Notes under the pieces: generated by a model | The model's database searches: none | Told to the model about the DNA's origin: nothing | Seen by the model: only the letters and a program-made list of their open reading frames with translations | Shown: positions 1 to 14,479 of the stretch, in pieces | Layout of the letters: each line of letters starts with the position of its first letter | Numbering within the stretch: the first letter of the stretch is position 1 | Source of the DNA: Fasciolopsis buskii | Taxonomy: Eukaryota > Platyhelminthes > Trematoda > Plagiorchiida > Fasciolidae | DNA: 64,000 bases | Reading direction: 5' to 3' | Assembly (NCBI GenBank): GCA_008360955.1 | Contig: LUCM01004375.1 | Location: 62,001-126,000, forward strand | Position numbers and translations under genes: made by a program

Positions 1-335
1 AATCGTACAATTAAATTGTATCCGAGTTGTAGTTTTCCAGAATTATCCTCAAAAATTTGAAAAATTTGAACGAAAGTGGAGTGAACGGTTTGTTTTCATA
101 TAGCAGCCATCAAACTGAAATAAATGTCCAGTTTTTGTTTCTTTGCATAAAAAGCGTTAATTCCAAATATAATAGCTTAATTCTACAAAGACCTCGAAAC
201 GTAAGTCTACAAGCAGTGATTCAACAAGAGAAGAAATCGAGAACAATGTAACGTGACGAGCAAGCTTGTTTTCAGCTATTCGTACTCCTTGCAATAAATA
301 ACATTATATATGGTCATTGCACTCCAAATCGGCAC

Positions 336-545
336 CGTTATCGTTAATTTTGTCGCTGCCAATTCCGATATCGGGTATCGTTCTCATCATCATCAAAATT
401 ATTACAATCATCAGGGACATCCTCATCAAGTGGTTCATTATCTACCTTCATAAAACATCGTTATCGTCATCATTTGTGATCAAAACCATCCAAATTAGCA
501 TTATCAATCAAATCAAATCACTACCATTGTTTTAATCACTAGTAT
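336..545. repeat. Cryptic ATC/ATT-rich low-complexity patch
   Basis: The plus strand is crowded with imperfect ATC, ATT and CATCA units (for example around 388-410, 418-428, 460-475 and 505-525). The pattern looks like a decayed trinucleotide array. The 72-codon open frame running through it (317-535) is a low-complexity Ile/Ser string and is not taken as a gene. Confidence 0.5.
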
Positions 546-918
546 TGTTATTATTACTAATGTAATTGTCATGATCATCGATGTACACCTCATTTATTTC
601 TACCAATTCATCAGTTAACCAATAAGATGGATTAAATAATTTCGTATCATAGAATTCACTCCTACTCTTCACTGAGTTCTCAACCTTTAGCTCTCGCCAT
701 TTCCCACTCATTTTACTTTCTCACCGTTCCAAAGTGACCGTGTGATGGCGATTGCCCCGTCCAACCAGCCAGACTGTTGCCAGTCGCAACACATGAACAA
801 AATACGAATCTGATAGAACAGATAATTGCACCCTATTGTTCCCGTGGCTGTGTCGTAAACACTTCACCGAACAGGCGTGTAACAGCTAACTCTTGACCAA
901 CTGATTGATTAACTGGAT

Positions 919-934
919 GACTGACTGACTGACT
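919..934. repeat. (GACT)4 tetranucleotide run
   Basis: Four perfect GACT units in tandem. A minor microsatellite with no adjacent gene. Confidence 0.8.
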
Positions 935-3900
935 AGCAGACAAATCAACCATAATGACCGACCTGCATTCCGACCCGCTCAAAGGTTGATGCACGTACTA
1001 AGTACAAGCGATTTTGCAAGTGAGCAATCAGGCAATAATCCGAAAACGTTTGGGCACTAGCACATCTTGACTATTATTTTGATTATTACAGAACGGAGCA
1101 ACCGCCGAGAACAAGGAACAGGACAGTGTCAGAAAATTGCAAAACGTAATCTAAAAGCGGCCAGAAGACAGATCTCTCTTAGGTTATTTTTAACCGATTT
1201 TTTTTTTGCGTGGTAGCTCTTATGTGGCTAATGCATGAACATCAAATAAATTTACTGGTTTCGACCATTTGACATGGGAACGTGCCCGATAGAATTACCG
1301 TTGTTGAGGTAGAAACATTTTTTTAATACTTTCAAGTTTGTTTTATGAAGTGTGAGCAAGGTGCCGGATTATTACAGAAAACCCAGCAGTTATTTCATTT
1401 TGGGGAGGCGAGAATAAGTTTCATAAAAACATAATTAAATCTATCTATTTCTTTTGCTCACCATTATAGAAAAAATTTTAAAGAAAAAATGGAGTGCTAA
1501 TTCATACATTTATTACAGAATTGGGCCGCAGTAAAATTTTGTCCATACGGCTTGTGAATAGGTAAGCTCTGCGTGTACAATCCTGTTATTTTGCCTTTCG
1601 CACGTATCAGGAACATTCAGGAACTGTGAATCACAGTGGGTTGAAACGAAATTTTTTATTTTGCATTTGAAAATTTCATTTGATTAATGGTTGGATCCGG
1701 TGAGAAGTTGGAATGTGGACTCTTTTAAATGTCATACAAATTTGATGATACTTTCGAGATGGTTATTCCAATGTAAATCGGATTTTAAGTTTCTTGAAAT
1801 TTTGCTCACGTTCTGTCAGTCACGGCATTACTGAGAAACAGTATCACCATCATTGGAATATTACATATTTTGAGGAAGTCTTTGAATCAGTACATCGGTG
1901 TCGGACGAAAGCCTCGTCTACCTGTCTGCCAGTGATCTATGTCCGAAAATCTGGCATTAATGAAAACAACAAGAAATCTTAAGCCACTTGGACAAACGTG
2001 AGTGAGTTTGAACTAATGTTCCTGGCATTCAGTGTGCCTGCTAAAGATCTTTTAGGTTCACTGGTTGGTCTTGTCTAAATGTTCCACGGAAAAATTTCAC
2101 TCTGACGATCGTTAGCTTGGAGATCCAAGTGGGTAACAGAAGAAACAGTGAATGAATGAAAGCGAAGAAGAAGATAGTTCTCGGTGAACGAATATCATAT
2201 TCGATAGATTAGATCTGCTGAAAAGTTTGACTTTGGCATATCCAACAACGACGAGCACAGTTTACATGCGCAGATCCTTCTAACGGCTTAGGTACTGCTA
2301 AAATCATTTTCAGATTAATCAGGACAAACCGGTATAGTGTTTGGGAAGTAATATGAGGCTGTCTTTGATGCTAATACCCTTTCTGTTTTACATCTTGTGT
2401 TGAATGATATATGCCTGGATAAGGGCATTCGATTTGTAAGTTCACCATTGTTCGAAAGGGGAGCCATTTACAATGAGCGGTATAACTTTATCACCTACAT
2501 ATATGGGCCTACTGTGACACTCTCGTTCGTCCACAGAAACGTGCAAAAAGGGTGGTATTAGACAAGCATGTGGGCTACTTACAATTTTGGGTTTTAATGC
2601 TACGTAAGCCATTACATATTTTTAGTTTTTCGTTCAAACTTGTCGATCAATACTAAGAAGCCTGACGTTATTCTGGTTACGACTCAATCGCCATTAGGTC
2701 GCATTAATTAATCAGTAGGTGTACCACTGACGAAGTCCACTCACGTGATGTAGGTATTCTAAAGCATGACCAAATAACAGCTCTGGAAATCCCAGAACAT
2801 ACGGAAGGATACACATGTTCATTAAGCAGGCCGTCATTATTTCTGTCAAATCATTTCACTGTTAAAAAGTTAGCCATGGTCAAATTATTCTCATTATTAA
2901 TTATATGAACTGTCCTCTCAAGGTGAATAATGTTATTGGCAAAAGTCTTACAAACCCGAAGTGACTGCACACACCACAATCGCGTCATTTTACTAAATCA
3001 AACAGTAGAATTCACTAATCACTTCACACTTCAACACTGTCATGGACAGCAGTGCGCACGAACCGGAAAAATGTATTATCCAGTTAACTCAAGCTCTCGC
3101 CCAACAACGTAAATTACTTTCCTTGCGTCTTCTCACAGTACATTTTCATTATCGGGCAAGAAACTAATAAAAACAAGAAAGGAATAACTGTCGCAAAAGT
3201 GGGATAACAAGAGACGGGAAACAAAGGTTCTGGACTCATTTAGTCCCAATGTAACCAAAAATTTCTAGCCGTAATAATAGGGTTGTGTGTTTATGAGTGT
3301 GCAGGTATTTTTCATGGTCAAATGCAACAGGGGCAGGCTGAACAATTGGTATATGCTAAGCGTCTTGCTATACTTAGATGCAGAAAACGGTAGACGAAGA
3401 ACTGATGAAGATGTCCCAATTTTGATGTGCATTTATTTCTTTTAAGTGTGATGAAGTGCCCCTGGAATGCTTGCACATCGAATCTATCTGGCAGATTTAT
3501 CTCCTCGGTGTATATGCTTTTCACAGTAGGCACAATAATCCGTTTTTTGATGGAGTTCAGCTGTTCTAGTGATCTTGAATTGATGACTCGTTAAGTCATG
3601 ATTTTTATTCCACTGTGGAAATCCTGAACGTGATTCGAGTTTTTAAGTAATCACTAGATAGCGATGAAATATTTCAATGACCAATCATCTTGCTTAACGT
3701 TTGCTTTTTATCTTTTTCGCTAAACTCTTTCCCATAACTTATACAGCTTGGGTACGACAGATATAAATAATGGTTCTTTTAGAAAAACGATAACTGATAA
3801 CTGGAAACCTTTGTCTAGGTGAAGGAACTTTTATCCCATTACACGTAAATGATTGCTGATTGAGGTATACACTTTCATCAACACCCCTCAAGTAAATAAA

Positions 3901-4909
3901 CACCTTCAAACGATCAAACGCCGGTAGTGAAAACTATTCAAAAGTGAAACGTATGAAAACAGAACACCAGGGTCAACTTATCCGATTGATGCGTCTTAAA
4001 TATGTGAAATAAATTTAGTCATGAAGTGATTCGACAAATCTGTACCCCAGAAAGAACCTAGAGAGGTGCTTTCAAGTGGATTGGACTCCAAGGATAAAAG
4101 CAACTCTTCTTTTCTTTTATATTTTACTTCCTTTATTAATGAAATAATAATGGGTGATACCAACAAACTCAGATGCGAAGACAGTTATGAGGGTTCGAAT
4201 AGAATTCAGGTACAATGTGGATCTCAGGTGTGATTCTTTCCCGAGAGAAGATTTACTGAAATTACACAAATCACGTAGGATGCTAAGCAAGTTCTATTTA
4301 TCCTCAGATTATCCGTAGCATCAGACGTCCGAATCTGTGATTTCATTCTGGAAACATTTAAACCACCAGTGGTTAAATTTCTCGTACAAAATACCTTGGG
4401 ATTTTTTGTTTTGCTGGAACCGTTCAATGGGCCTTGTCTGATGTTGTGTCCATTCACCAATGGAACGTAAGCGACTAATTTGCAGTTGTATTTACAAGAA
4501 CACGATGCCGCTGTGCTTATCTACTTCAATCCGTGGAGAATATCATTTCTATGGAGTGAATCCCCACGAATGATGTCAACATGAAATCCAAGAATACGGA
4601 TACTGACCACTGCCACGAATGACGCTTTCAGTATCTCCGTCATTCCACGGTGATTGTACCTTCCGGATAGTAGCAAGATATTTAGCATAGGCTACTGTGC
4701 AAGCACATTACTTGGCTCACAATCAATTTTCGCGCCAAATCTCATCGACTCTGTCGTGTGAGGAAAGCTGAAATTCATAAACGATATTACACGAGAACCG
4801 GCATTGCGGAGGTGCGTGTGTAATTAAATCCCGAAATCTATTCTTTTTCTTGTCTTAACAGTGACCGATTCACAAACATCAAACATCAATCAATGATTAG
4901 TAAAGTGAT

Positions 4910-4911
<2 letters not shown>

Positions 4912-4944
<33 letters not shown>
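4912..4944. repeat. (ATC)11 microsatellite
   Basis: Eleven perfect ATC units, the longest perfect simple repeat I found in the window. It lies in non-coding DNA. Length polymorphism between individuals would be expected. Confidence 0.97.
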
Positions 4945-6129
4945 TTCCCCAACATCGTTTTCAATGAATCGAGTCTTGTAGCTGTTGCAACAAAAATTGA
5001 ATGCATTCGGCTATTTCCAGGGACACAAACAGTAGACTATTTGGATTCAACTAAGCGGAAACCGCAAAAGGAAACAAAACAGTCACTTTGCAGGCAGAAA
5101 ACTGATTTGAGGACATTAGTATTTTCTTGGTGAGATGTATAATCTCTCGATTTTGTCGCATACTGACCACCGAATTGACCATCTTCTGGGAAATTCGCTG
5201 TAAAGAGTCGCATCGGACTGTGCATATAGCCGGTGCATTAAAAAAACAAATAATATCACCTATATCGTCTGTAAATGTATTGCAAATAACTCAAGCTTTA
5301 CCGATAAAATTCTTTACTAGTTCTTGAGACCCACACTGGTGTAAATTGCCGGAGCGGTTCAAGCTTCTTTTGACCTATTGAACAACGCTTTTGAGAATTC
5401 TTTTGCCAAAGATGTTAAATCGGATGGATGAGACCAGATCCTATTTCATAAAGCGTCCTTCTTGTTTTTATCTTATGGTTAAAACACGCTGGTTAGTTCC
5501 CCAAATAAAATTTTTCACAATTATAAGTTACCTGGACAATCTAGTTCGCCGCCTCGGGTACCGTTATTCAAAACGTCAATCACCGGGGCTTGGTTGGTCT
5601 CTGAATCCCGTAATGAACTATTAACAATTCTTAGAGTTTCAATCTAGTTGTTGTCTTTCGATCGTTAAAGCATTCTTACCGTATCCTGTCTCCATCAGCT
5701 TAGGCACGTGTTCTTAATCGTTCACAAATTTATTTTGCTTTGGGATTTGTCAGACCGATTGCGAAATGAAACTGGCGAGAAACGTTTGCATGCAAACTGA
5801 TGTATGAGAATAACACAGACTGCCAAGGACGGATGGCGAACAAAAGAGGAATTGGTTAGGATGGTAGTTATCAAACCAGTCACGCAATCCGGCTAGCAGG
5901 AATCCGCAAATCTGTAAGATGAAATTGAATGAAGAAATGAAACAAAATATCGTGCGTTAAAAAAAGATGTTTTCACCCCTGCCGGAGACACTCTTGACAT
6001 GTGCAGATAAAAATATCACCAACCATGTTCCATGAGTCAATTCATGCGACTTTTTAAATAATCCGGAAGTTATTTGTATGGTTGTTTAGAAAGCCTGGAA
6101 CAAATGCACCGCTCTAGTTCACATTTCGT
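4945..6129. other. Non-coding stretch, no gene seen
   Basis: Only short overlapping open frames on both strands (for example 5037-5225 minus against 5127-5327 plus, and 5391-5624 plus). None has a recognisable motif. Confidence 0.55.
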
Positions 6130-6245
6130 CACATAGTTTCCGTTCTCTTTTGTCGTTAAACTCCTCAGTTTTCAAACACCAAACGTTTATTTTTATTCAC
6201 AGTAGAATTTGTATTCATTTTTGCTTCATCAGACCAGGCACACAC
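6130..6245 (-). repeat. Repeat related to the 14.5-kb hammerhead-like repeat (degenerate copy)
   Basis: Between about 6170 and 6240 the plus strand shares a series of short blocks, in the same order, with 14495-14570: an AACGT block, ATTTT, CAC, AATTTGT, CATTT, then TCATCAGA. Read on the minus strand this ends in CTGATGA, the first conserved box of hammerhead ribozymes. The GAAA box is lost here. Alignment was by eye with several indels, so homology is likely rather than proven. Confidence 0.35.
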
Positions 6246-9200
6246 ATTAAAACACTCATAACTACCCTATTCCGTGTGACTCCAATTATTGCAGTTGACA
6301 CAAATACGGTTTATGTGCCGTGCTGAAATACCGTGAAACCGTGCAATCATCCAAGCTCCTATTACCATAACTATGTCCAATAGTTTTAATTAAATACGTT
6401 GCGGAGCCGTATTCAGGTGTCGGTCATTTCATGTTGAACTCATTTGAAATGTGACATGCCACCTATTCCATTCTACATATCGCCTATTCGTTTTCCTTAT
6501 CACGGGTGTGCTTTTCTGAACGGTAATGCACACTCAGTAGGCGTAAATAATGAATAAAAATTTGACAACCATGCGTATGAGCAAAAAATAAAGTTGTTCC
6601 CGGCGTCAGCCTAAACTCTACAAGAAAACGTTTCCTTCACATCACACTTTGGCGGCCACAGTTAGTTCATTTGAGCAATCTCTTGGAAGGCTGCATTTTC
6701 AGATAGAAACAGGTACGAGCCAAGTTGGTCAATCCAAGGCACTGAGTTTTGGTAGCATATGCTGAATAACGTCCATACGAATCTGTTAATTCAGTAGAGC
6801 ATGCACAGAATTATGAGGTTAAATCAGAAACCGGTGGCATGGTTGGTGCAGTAATAGTTTTGGTCCTACGGATTCCATCTCGTTAAAGGTTTGTTAATCG
6901 ATATGTTTTCGTAAACCTTAATCTCCTAACTGGTCTGTTCCAATTGCTGTGCTGATCTCTATCCGCGTTAGCACAGTTACCGAATGTGAGCCGCACCGAC
7001 TGCATTTGCAATTCGGCATTTACCTACGAAGATGTTTGGTCTGTATGCTAAACAGTTGTCTGTTCATTATTCGATGATCAAAAGTTGTGTCAACGTATTT
7101 TCTACTTACCACCGAGAAACCTAAGGGGTGTATCATAGTACACCTATTCTGTTCAGTTGTTATTTACAGGCTACCAAATTACATGTCCCTTATGGAAAGC
7201 ATATAGAGGTTTACATGGAGTATCTTTTGGTTCGAAATCACCAGCAAAGGAAAATTTTTACGTAAATATCAGACTAATTCATTTGAAGAGAATATCAGCT
7301 CGTGATTTCGGTGCTTCATCCGGTGAAATCAGTAAAATAAATGGCTAATTGTGAACAAGGAGGACCACATTTATGCGAATAACTGCACGTGTAAGTCACC
7401 GTGTTTTTGTATGAATAGCGAACGAAGGAAGATAGCAGTAGGTCAGCTTCGGTCCTGAAATGTAAGTCCGCTTTTTATCGATAAGCTGCTTCCGGGTTAT
7501 TGACTTTATCGCGGACTATTCAGTTGAACGGTAGCACCAGATAATCACATGTATCGTTAGTTCTGAACCCTTCGCGAAAACCATCTGCTGGGTAGGCAAA
7601 ACATTAGTTCACAGTATTTAGGACAGGAAGCACTATCTGCTTTCTGTTCTCAGTAAAGACTAGCATAACTGTTTCGAAACCCAATTCAAGTTTGCTGCTT
7701 CGTAACAGAATTACAAAGTTGAGGTGATAATCACATTTTATACGCGACTGCTAAGTGGAAGAGAAATAACATATCACTAGGTTGTCAGAACGTCCTGCTT
7801 GCGTTATACCTCTGTTTCTACACTCCCCGTGTTTGTGCTTACTTTCAGACGTGATCGCGATTTCCAAGTACTGTGACAAAGACGTATTCCAAGCACTTCA
7901 TACACAAAAGAAATTGAATTTATTTCACATATGTAGTGGTCCATTTAATTAATTTTGGCAAGTTGCCCATGGCGGCCACTGTGAGTGGGTTCTTTTTGAT
8001 TTGCTAGATTGCTCGAACTCGGAGTAGATATGGGTGCTGTGTACCACTGCTCATAATTTAATCGTTTCTGACGTCCTGTTAACTCATTTGACATCGTTGT
8101 TGTATGTTGCACACCCTTAATTGTGATTTAGATCGACAATATCACGTTTGGTGTCTGGAAATCTTGAGTCTGACTAATGGAATAGATGTGTGGATTCGCA
8201 ACAAGTTGTTTAGCAAATCTTCAGCGTTAAGGTTCAAACTAAGACCATTTTGTATAGTCACTGTGTCGAGCACTTGAGCTCATTCGTTTAGTAAATTCTC
8301 TGGAGAACCATAGTTTTCCATTTTGATGTTCTGGCGACGTAGTGAATCGCTTTTAAATCGGGGGTTCGCGGAATTTTGTGCAATTAGAAAATACCCACTT
8401 TTCTTATGCATGTCGCTTGCTACAGACATTGTTACACAAGCTGACGAATAATCATAGGTCCTCTGGATTTGTCAAACCTGAAACAATACGGCTGAAATTC
8501 TGGTCAACGAATAAGTAGGAGGCATTTTTTATAAAATGCACTAAGTTCTATGAGGTTGAGGTGGTCACGGGTTCCGTTGCAAATGACATTAGGTGGCACT
8601 GAGGAGAACGTCTAGGTCAGAATCAAAGTTCATTCCGAATCCATTATAAACACAATGTTACGTAGGTGCCGCTGGCGATGACCTAATTAGGCATTCGACC
8701 ACGGCAATAACAATTTCGACTACTCATGACTGCTTTGTGTAGGAGTCAGCAGTGTTTGCACAGGCGCATTCGACCCTGTTGGCAGACGTATAGTTTTAAT
8801 GATAGAAGCCCAACGTGCGTTAACCCCAGTGCTGATGTCTGAATATTGTAAACAAGTCGACGTAAAATGGAGAGATGGTGGGACCGCCAAGTGGGAGGTG
8901 CATAAAGCTGATACCTGTCATTTTGTTCTGTCTTGTCTGATTCCACTCGTATCTTTGCTGTTAGTGTTTTCAGCAGTGAAACTTAGATTTACCATTCTTA
9001 AAGTCTGATCCGGTGTAGGGTACGACATTAAAATGGATCACAGAAAGTGACTGGCCGTTAGAGTACTATCACCGTCATCATCTTTATATTGCAATACCAA
9101 TGTTATTGTGCACGAACTATGGTAACATACTTGTCAAAAGAGATGACGCTAACTACTGTTTTAATGTGGTTGGGTACACATGGCTTGTCCCAATCGAAAA

Positions 9201-12200
9201 CCGTTTGTAAATAAAAATGGAGACAGAAAAAAAACCGAGGAAAATTGTTCCTAAAGTGTGAAGCTAATGTTCAAAAAGATTGGCTTCTTAATAGTTTCAT
9301 TAAGGCTCATATTCACTCAAGATTGCAAGCTGGTAATGCTTATAAATGTCTTCTTATAAGCGGCATAGTTAATCCTATTTGTGACAGTCCAACTTTAATC
9401 ATTCAAAATCTGTCGAGAACGAAGCGACTTGGTTTCCATCTTTACACGCAACGGAACGGAAACGGAAATACAAACAGAACGCCAGAATCAGCAACCTGTT
9501 AAGCCATTGAAATCCATTTATGCGTTGAACAATACAATAAAAAGCACGATTAAATGACAGTGTATTTGTGCTTTGCTCTTGATATCTGGCTAACTTGTAT
9601 TACAAACCAAATTGAATGGGTTCCTCAATATCAGCAGCCTACTCCTGACGCCATACAAGGAAGTGCATGTCGTAAGTTTTAAAGATATGGTTTTGCCCAA
9701 CAAAAATTGTGTTCTGTTTTGCACTGCACTTGCGTTAACGGCAACACATCGATATCGTGAATTTCCATGTTACAAAAATGTATTAAAACACAGTCATGCA
9801 GTATTTTCTGGATGGGGACGACATATACCAGAGCAAATGGGATTTTTGTATTCATTGACTCGTCCAGATTGCTAAAACTATCAAACTATAGCACTTTTAT
9901 TTTTCATAAATTCGCTGATTTAACTAATTAGTGCTAATTTTTATTCCTAAGGTTTTCGAAAGTTTCAAGGATAAGCGAGAGTCAACGGACATCAAATATG
10001 TGATAAAATGTACCAACTCCAATCAGATCCGAATGACTGAATTGTGTCTGCCAGCAGACAGTGTCGATAATGTGCTCGATTGCTATATTTTGGTACACTC
10101 GATTGCTTCACTTTGTCCTAGCTATCTGACAAAAATAAGCAATTTTATAACTTGCGAAATAGTGACTGAATAGAAATTCTTTGAAGTTTGATTTGGTATT
10201 TTGCTAAAGTCAATTCAAATGTCGTTGTAAGCAAGCACGAAATTGACAAATAAATATATCTTGCCGAATGATAGATAAAATGCAGTGTTCTAACACCACA
10301 CTAGGTCTAACGAATGTTAATTGAAACAATGCACAATCTTTACGAGCGAATCTACGCGGGTAAGATTCATAATCACATATCGACCACGTGAACGTTTAGG
10401 ACATTCATCAGTTTTCGTCACATTTGAATTCCATACATCTTAAAATATGGTCATGTTTGTCAACTAAGCATTCGCGCTGTTTTTTCTCATCCTACTAGAC
10501 AACCGCATTTTCTTCGATTCAGATGCACGATTTGAACAAATGTATCTGTAGTTTACATAGTGGTTTCGAAAACTGCTGAGAGGATTTGGATTCGGATCGA
10601 TAACACTTTCCGGACGGTAAATCCAAAAACGTGAACAAAAAATACTAACGAATGCACTTTGTTTCCTTATTACCAGACTGCACACGATGTACCACGCTGG
10701 ATAATAAACAACCCTTGTAATCGTAAAATTTTTCTAGTCTGGGTGTCCGCGAAAAATGCAACACGATAGCAAACACAGCTAGAAGCAGAATGAAAAATGA
10801 CTGTTCGGGTGAGAATCTAATTTTTGTGAGTTTTGTTCGAAATGGCAAAACAAATGCTGTCGTTTTTGTCTCCGTCTCCCAAGTTAATCACATAACAATA
10901 CCTCAAAGTTCATCCTTGGTTGCCATAAGACCAATGTAAATTGAGCGATAATGCCGCGTCAATAATTAATTGGAGAAAATTTCACCCCACACAGAAATTT
11001 GCCATAAGTCAAAGCCTCATCGACCTGTTCCTACTTTTTATCCTTGACAAAACAACGTCCACTAATTGAGTTCATCACACTTCGTCAGTCACGGGTTGCG
11101 ATCTGCAAAATTCAGAGAAGAGTAGTGCATCAAAATGTATCACTACGCAATAAATAGTCCAGTGCCAGTATAGACACCATTGATTTCATCTTCCAAGCCT
11201 CTCCCGGTAAATTTCATGCCTGAGTCGCTCTCCAAATGCCACATAAGCGCTACTACGGATTCCTAACTTATTTGGATTTCGAAGCTGTACGATGAACCGC
11301 TAGAGAAAAACAGTTTTCTAAATGAAATACAATACTACTTACAATGTCGTTACTGATTTTAAGTGCATGATTACAACGTTCACGCTGTTGATATATATCA
11401 GTAACAGTACTACCGATAATGTTCACCGAAAACGTTGACATACCCTCGTCACAGCCTTAAGTGTACTAATGAAAGTTGGGGTGGCAGTTCACCAAAAAGC
11501 TCAAAAAAGTAAACCGTTCCTTAGTTTCGTTCCGTATTTTACCATTAGATCAGATCACCGGGCGGTGTTTTTGGCTGAATTAATCAACTAAGTCACGAAT
11601 TATTGTCCGCTTAATCGATATTTCTCACGCAGGCTAGTTGCTTCATTTTGTTGCATGTCACGTTAGACAATAACAAACCGTTTTCCAGCTGTAGTGTTCA
11701 CTTTTTGAACCGCACACTGCATTGGGCATCCTAATTTCTGAACATGCTCTTCTCTCAGTTGCTTCAGTACGTACCGGGAACTTTCCAAGAATACCACATC
11801 CGTTGGCGATGGATAGAAATCTGAAATTAGCAAGTACAAAATTCTGTGGTGTTAAAAGAAAGCGGCAAGAAGAGCCAATAAATAGACGGTATAGCCTTCA
11901 GTTCATTTTTCTTCCAAAACGCTGCCTCGTTTCGCTTTGGAGTGTCCACTCAAGCTGGTACAAAATCGAAACACAGACCAGTTGGCTGAGCGTTTTGGTG
12001 CTGCTCTAGGCAAATTTGAGTACAAACGAGTGCAGTAATTAATCAAACTACATGTGAGTTTGTATCTGCCAATTTTCTTACTACGCTAAACGGATTAATG
12101 TGAAAGTTAACAAAGGAGATTTTTTCGTGATAACCGGTTCATCACTGACATGTTCAGAGTTGATGTGCAAAGTGAAGATTTCTAAAACAAACGGTGATAA

Positions 12201-14479
12201 AACGGTCAGACTATGGCACTCGTGAACTTCAATTTATTACGGATAATACACCTCGTCCAAACTCATAAACGCTGGTAAATGTGTGACAATAAAGTACAAA
12301 TTGTGTCAATGGGAAATCGATTATACTGGTCCAAATCAGAACACTGTGATTACAACCCTCCCGTTGTGTTTTGACCTGCTGGTCATCCTGTCTACAAGGC
12401 CATAATAGTGGCCATTATGTCTAATTAAATGGTTTCGTTACAAACAAATACAACGTGGAATTGGTTTGCGTACCGTGTATATTCGTCATACAGTGTGACG
12501 GTTTTAACATGTAGTTCATTGTTCGATAACATCGTCGCAAAATACCCTACATTTTCCGACTGTATACCATTTGCAATGCTAATTTAATAGCAAATTTAAG
12601 GACTTCAGCGGAACATTAAATCCATCGGTCGTATTCACATCCGATCTCTAGAAAAACAAGAGCCAAACCTCAGTCGTTTCGCTGATATTCGTGACCACCA
12701 ACGATCCGTTAAGCTCTACCTGCAACATAGCACTCGCAGAAAACAAATGTTACTTGGCTGGTGAAAAAACATCGGTTGATATTTGAGGCATAACTGGTCC
12801 CTCATTTGCAGCAACTATTAGAAATACATCCACGACGAGCTTATGCGTGTCCACTTTTCTCCCCTTTGTTCTAATTCACTTCGCCTAGAATAGGCTATTT
12901 GATTTTTACTTGGGAAGCCCCATTCAAAGATGATTATTTTACTTCTTCGTGTGAACCACAAGCTGTATGGGGTTTGTCATCCTATTTGACAATTCTATTC
13001 AATTTGCTCCTGGATACTATGACAACAAAAACAAACTATTCTAATTGTGTTAAAAATGCAAGTGATATCACCACTTGGGAACAAATGTCAACAGCTAAAT
13101 TTTGGCCCCCAAGCTAATTCAATCCCAAATTTTCCATAATACCACTCGTAACGACCTGGTATATGATAAAACCAGGGCCCCTTTCCCAAACTTGTAAAGT
13201 GGTAGAAAAATTCTGATTCGCAAACAAAGGAATATCTTGTTTTTGAGGTGTGTTTTCTCAAATGTAACTGAGGTGGAAATCTGTAAAATATTGAGCTTTG
13301 TAACGTCTGCTCTATGGTGTTTTTAAAATTTCCATCTCCTGTACGTTGAATTCTTATCCTCCAACAGTGACTGCTGGTGACTTATCCGTAACCATGTTTA
13401 TTCACCGAATTTTGATCATTTCGGTCTAAACGAGAAGTTTCACATGACATTTAATCAAAGTCCCGGTGACTGAACATTCTCTCGTGTGCTTCTACGATAA
13501 TTCTGGTGTAGGACAATAGTTGGATGACGAACACCAAGTTTGTATTGTTGAATTCCTGTAGGCGTAATCAAATTTAGTAAAGTTCTCCTACTGGAAAAAG
13601 ATTCACCAGTCTTGGATTAAAACCGGAAAAATGCTATTCTTCCCCTCGTTTAGCCTTTTCTAAATCTGAGTAGAACTCTAATCGATCGACTTCCCATTTA
13701 TGTGTTCCGTTTTCTGCTCACCCCTTTGCTTTTCGATCCTGAAGTTAGAATGCAAGACCAATTAGAATAATGCCGAAGGCAAAAATAAGGCCGCCATTAT
13801 TCTTCATAGGATGTGACGAGAATTTCACACTTTCATACTAAGATTTTGGTTTTTGAAGTACACCTTACACAAATTTTCAATATAATTTTCGTGCACGTGA
13901 ATAGATATTTTAATTACACCAGTGTAATCTATAGAATCATGACCGACTTTCTACCAGCAGTATGCAACGCCTCGTCCACGGATAGCAGCAATCTATGGAA
14001 TGACTCTCTGATCAGCAATTAATCAAAACACCAAATTTCCAATTTGAGCCGATTAGGATCCGATAGGAAGCCTGATTTTTCACAGGTCACGTGCTGTTTA
14101 GCATTTAGAAAACAATGAGAAAAAGCAGCTTTTGCGATAAAAAGAAATGCGGTAAGTGAGATAAATGGCCACTGTCACTTGACAACCCTCCCGGTTATCA
14201 GTGCTCACGTTTGTGTCACTGCGCGGGAACATGGTAAGACATTATCAAATATCAGTTTTGACACAAACAAGGCAATAAAATTATCCACTTAATTACTACC
14301 ATATTTGCTCAGATAAGTAGATAGCGGAGTGAAAATTGTAAGATGTTTTTCTGCGTCAGCAGAACTAAGTTGCCTCGTTCGTGGTGTTTTTCTTTCACCC
14401 ATTCTGTTAATGCATACCTTTGAAGCATTTACTATACGATTATATTGCACATGTGAGAAATAATGTATCCGTGAAACAG
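6246..14479. other. Non-coding stretch, no firm gene
   Basis: No domain could be recognised on either strand. Three successive plus-strand open frames at 9245-9502, 9612-9875 and 9931-10173 have somewhat protein-like composition. A minus-strand frame at 10645-10848 has a hydrophobic run near its start. None is long enough to exceed chance at this base composition, so they are not called as genes. Confidence 0.5.

Larger units (their letters stand above)
1..4911. other. Non-coding stretch, no gene seen
   Basis: AT-rich DNA with only short open frames (under about 80 codons) on either strand. None shows a domain, a convincing splice-site pair or a biased composition. It holds an ATC-rich low-complexity patch and a short GACT run, listed separately. 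Nothing else could be supported. Confidence 0.6.
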
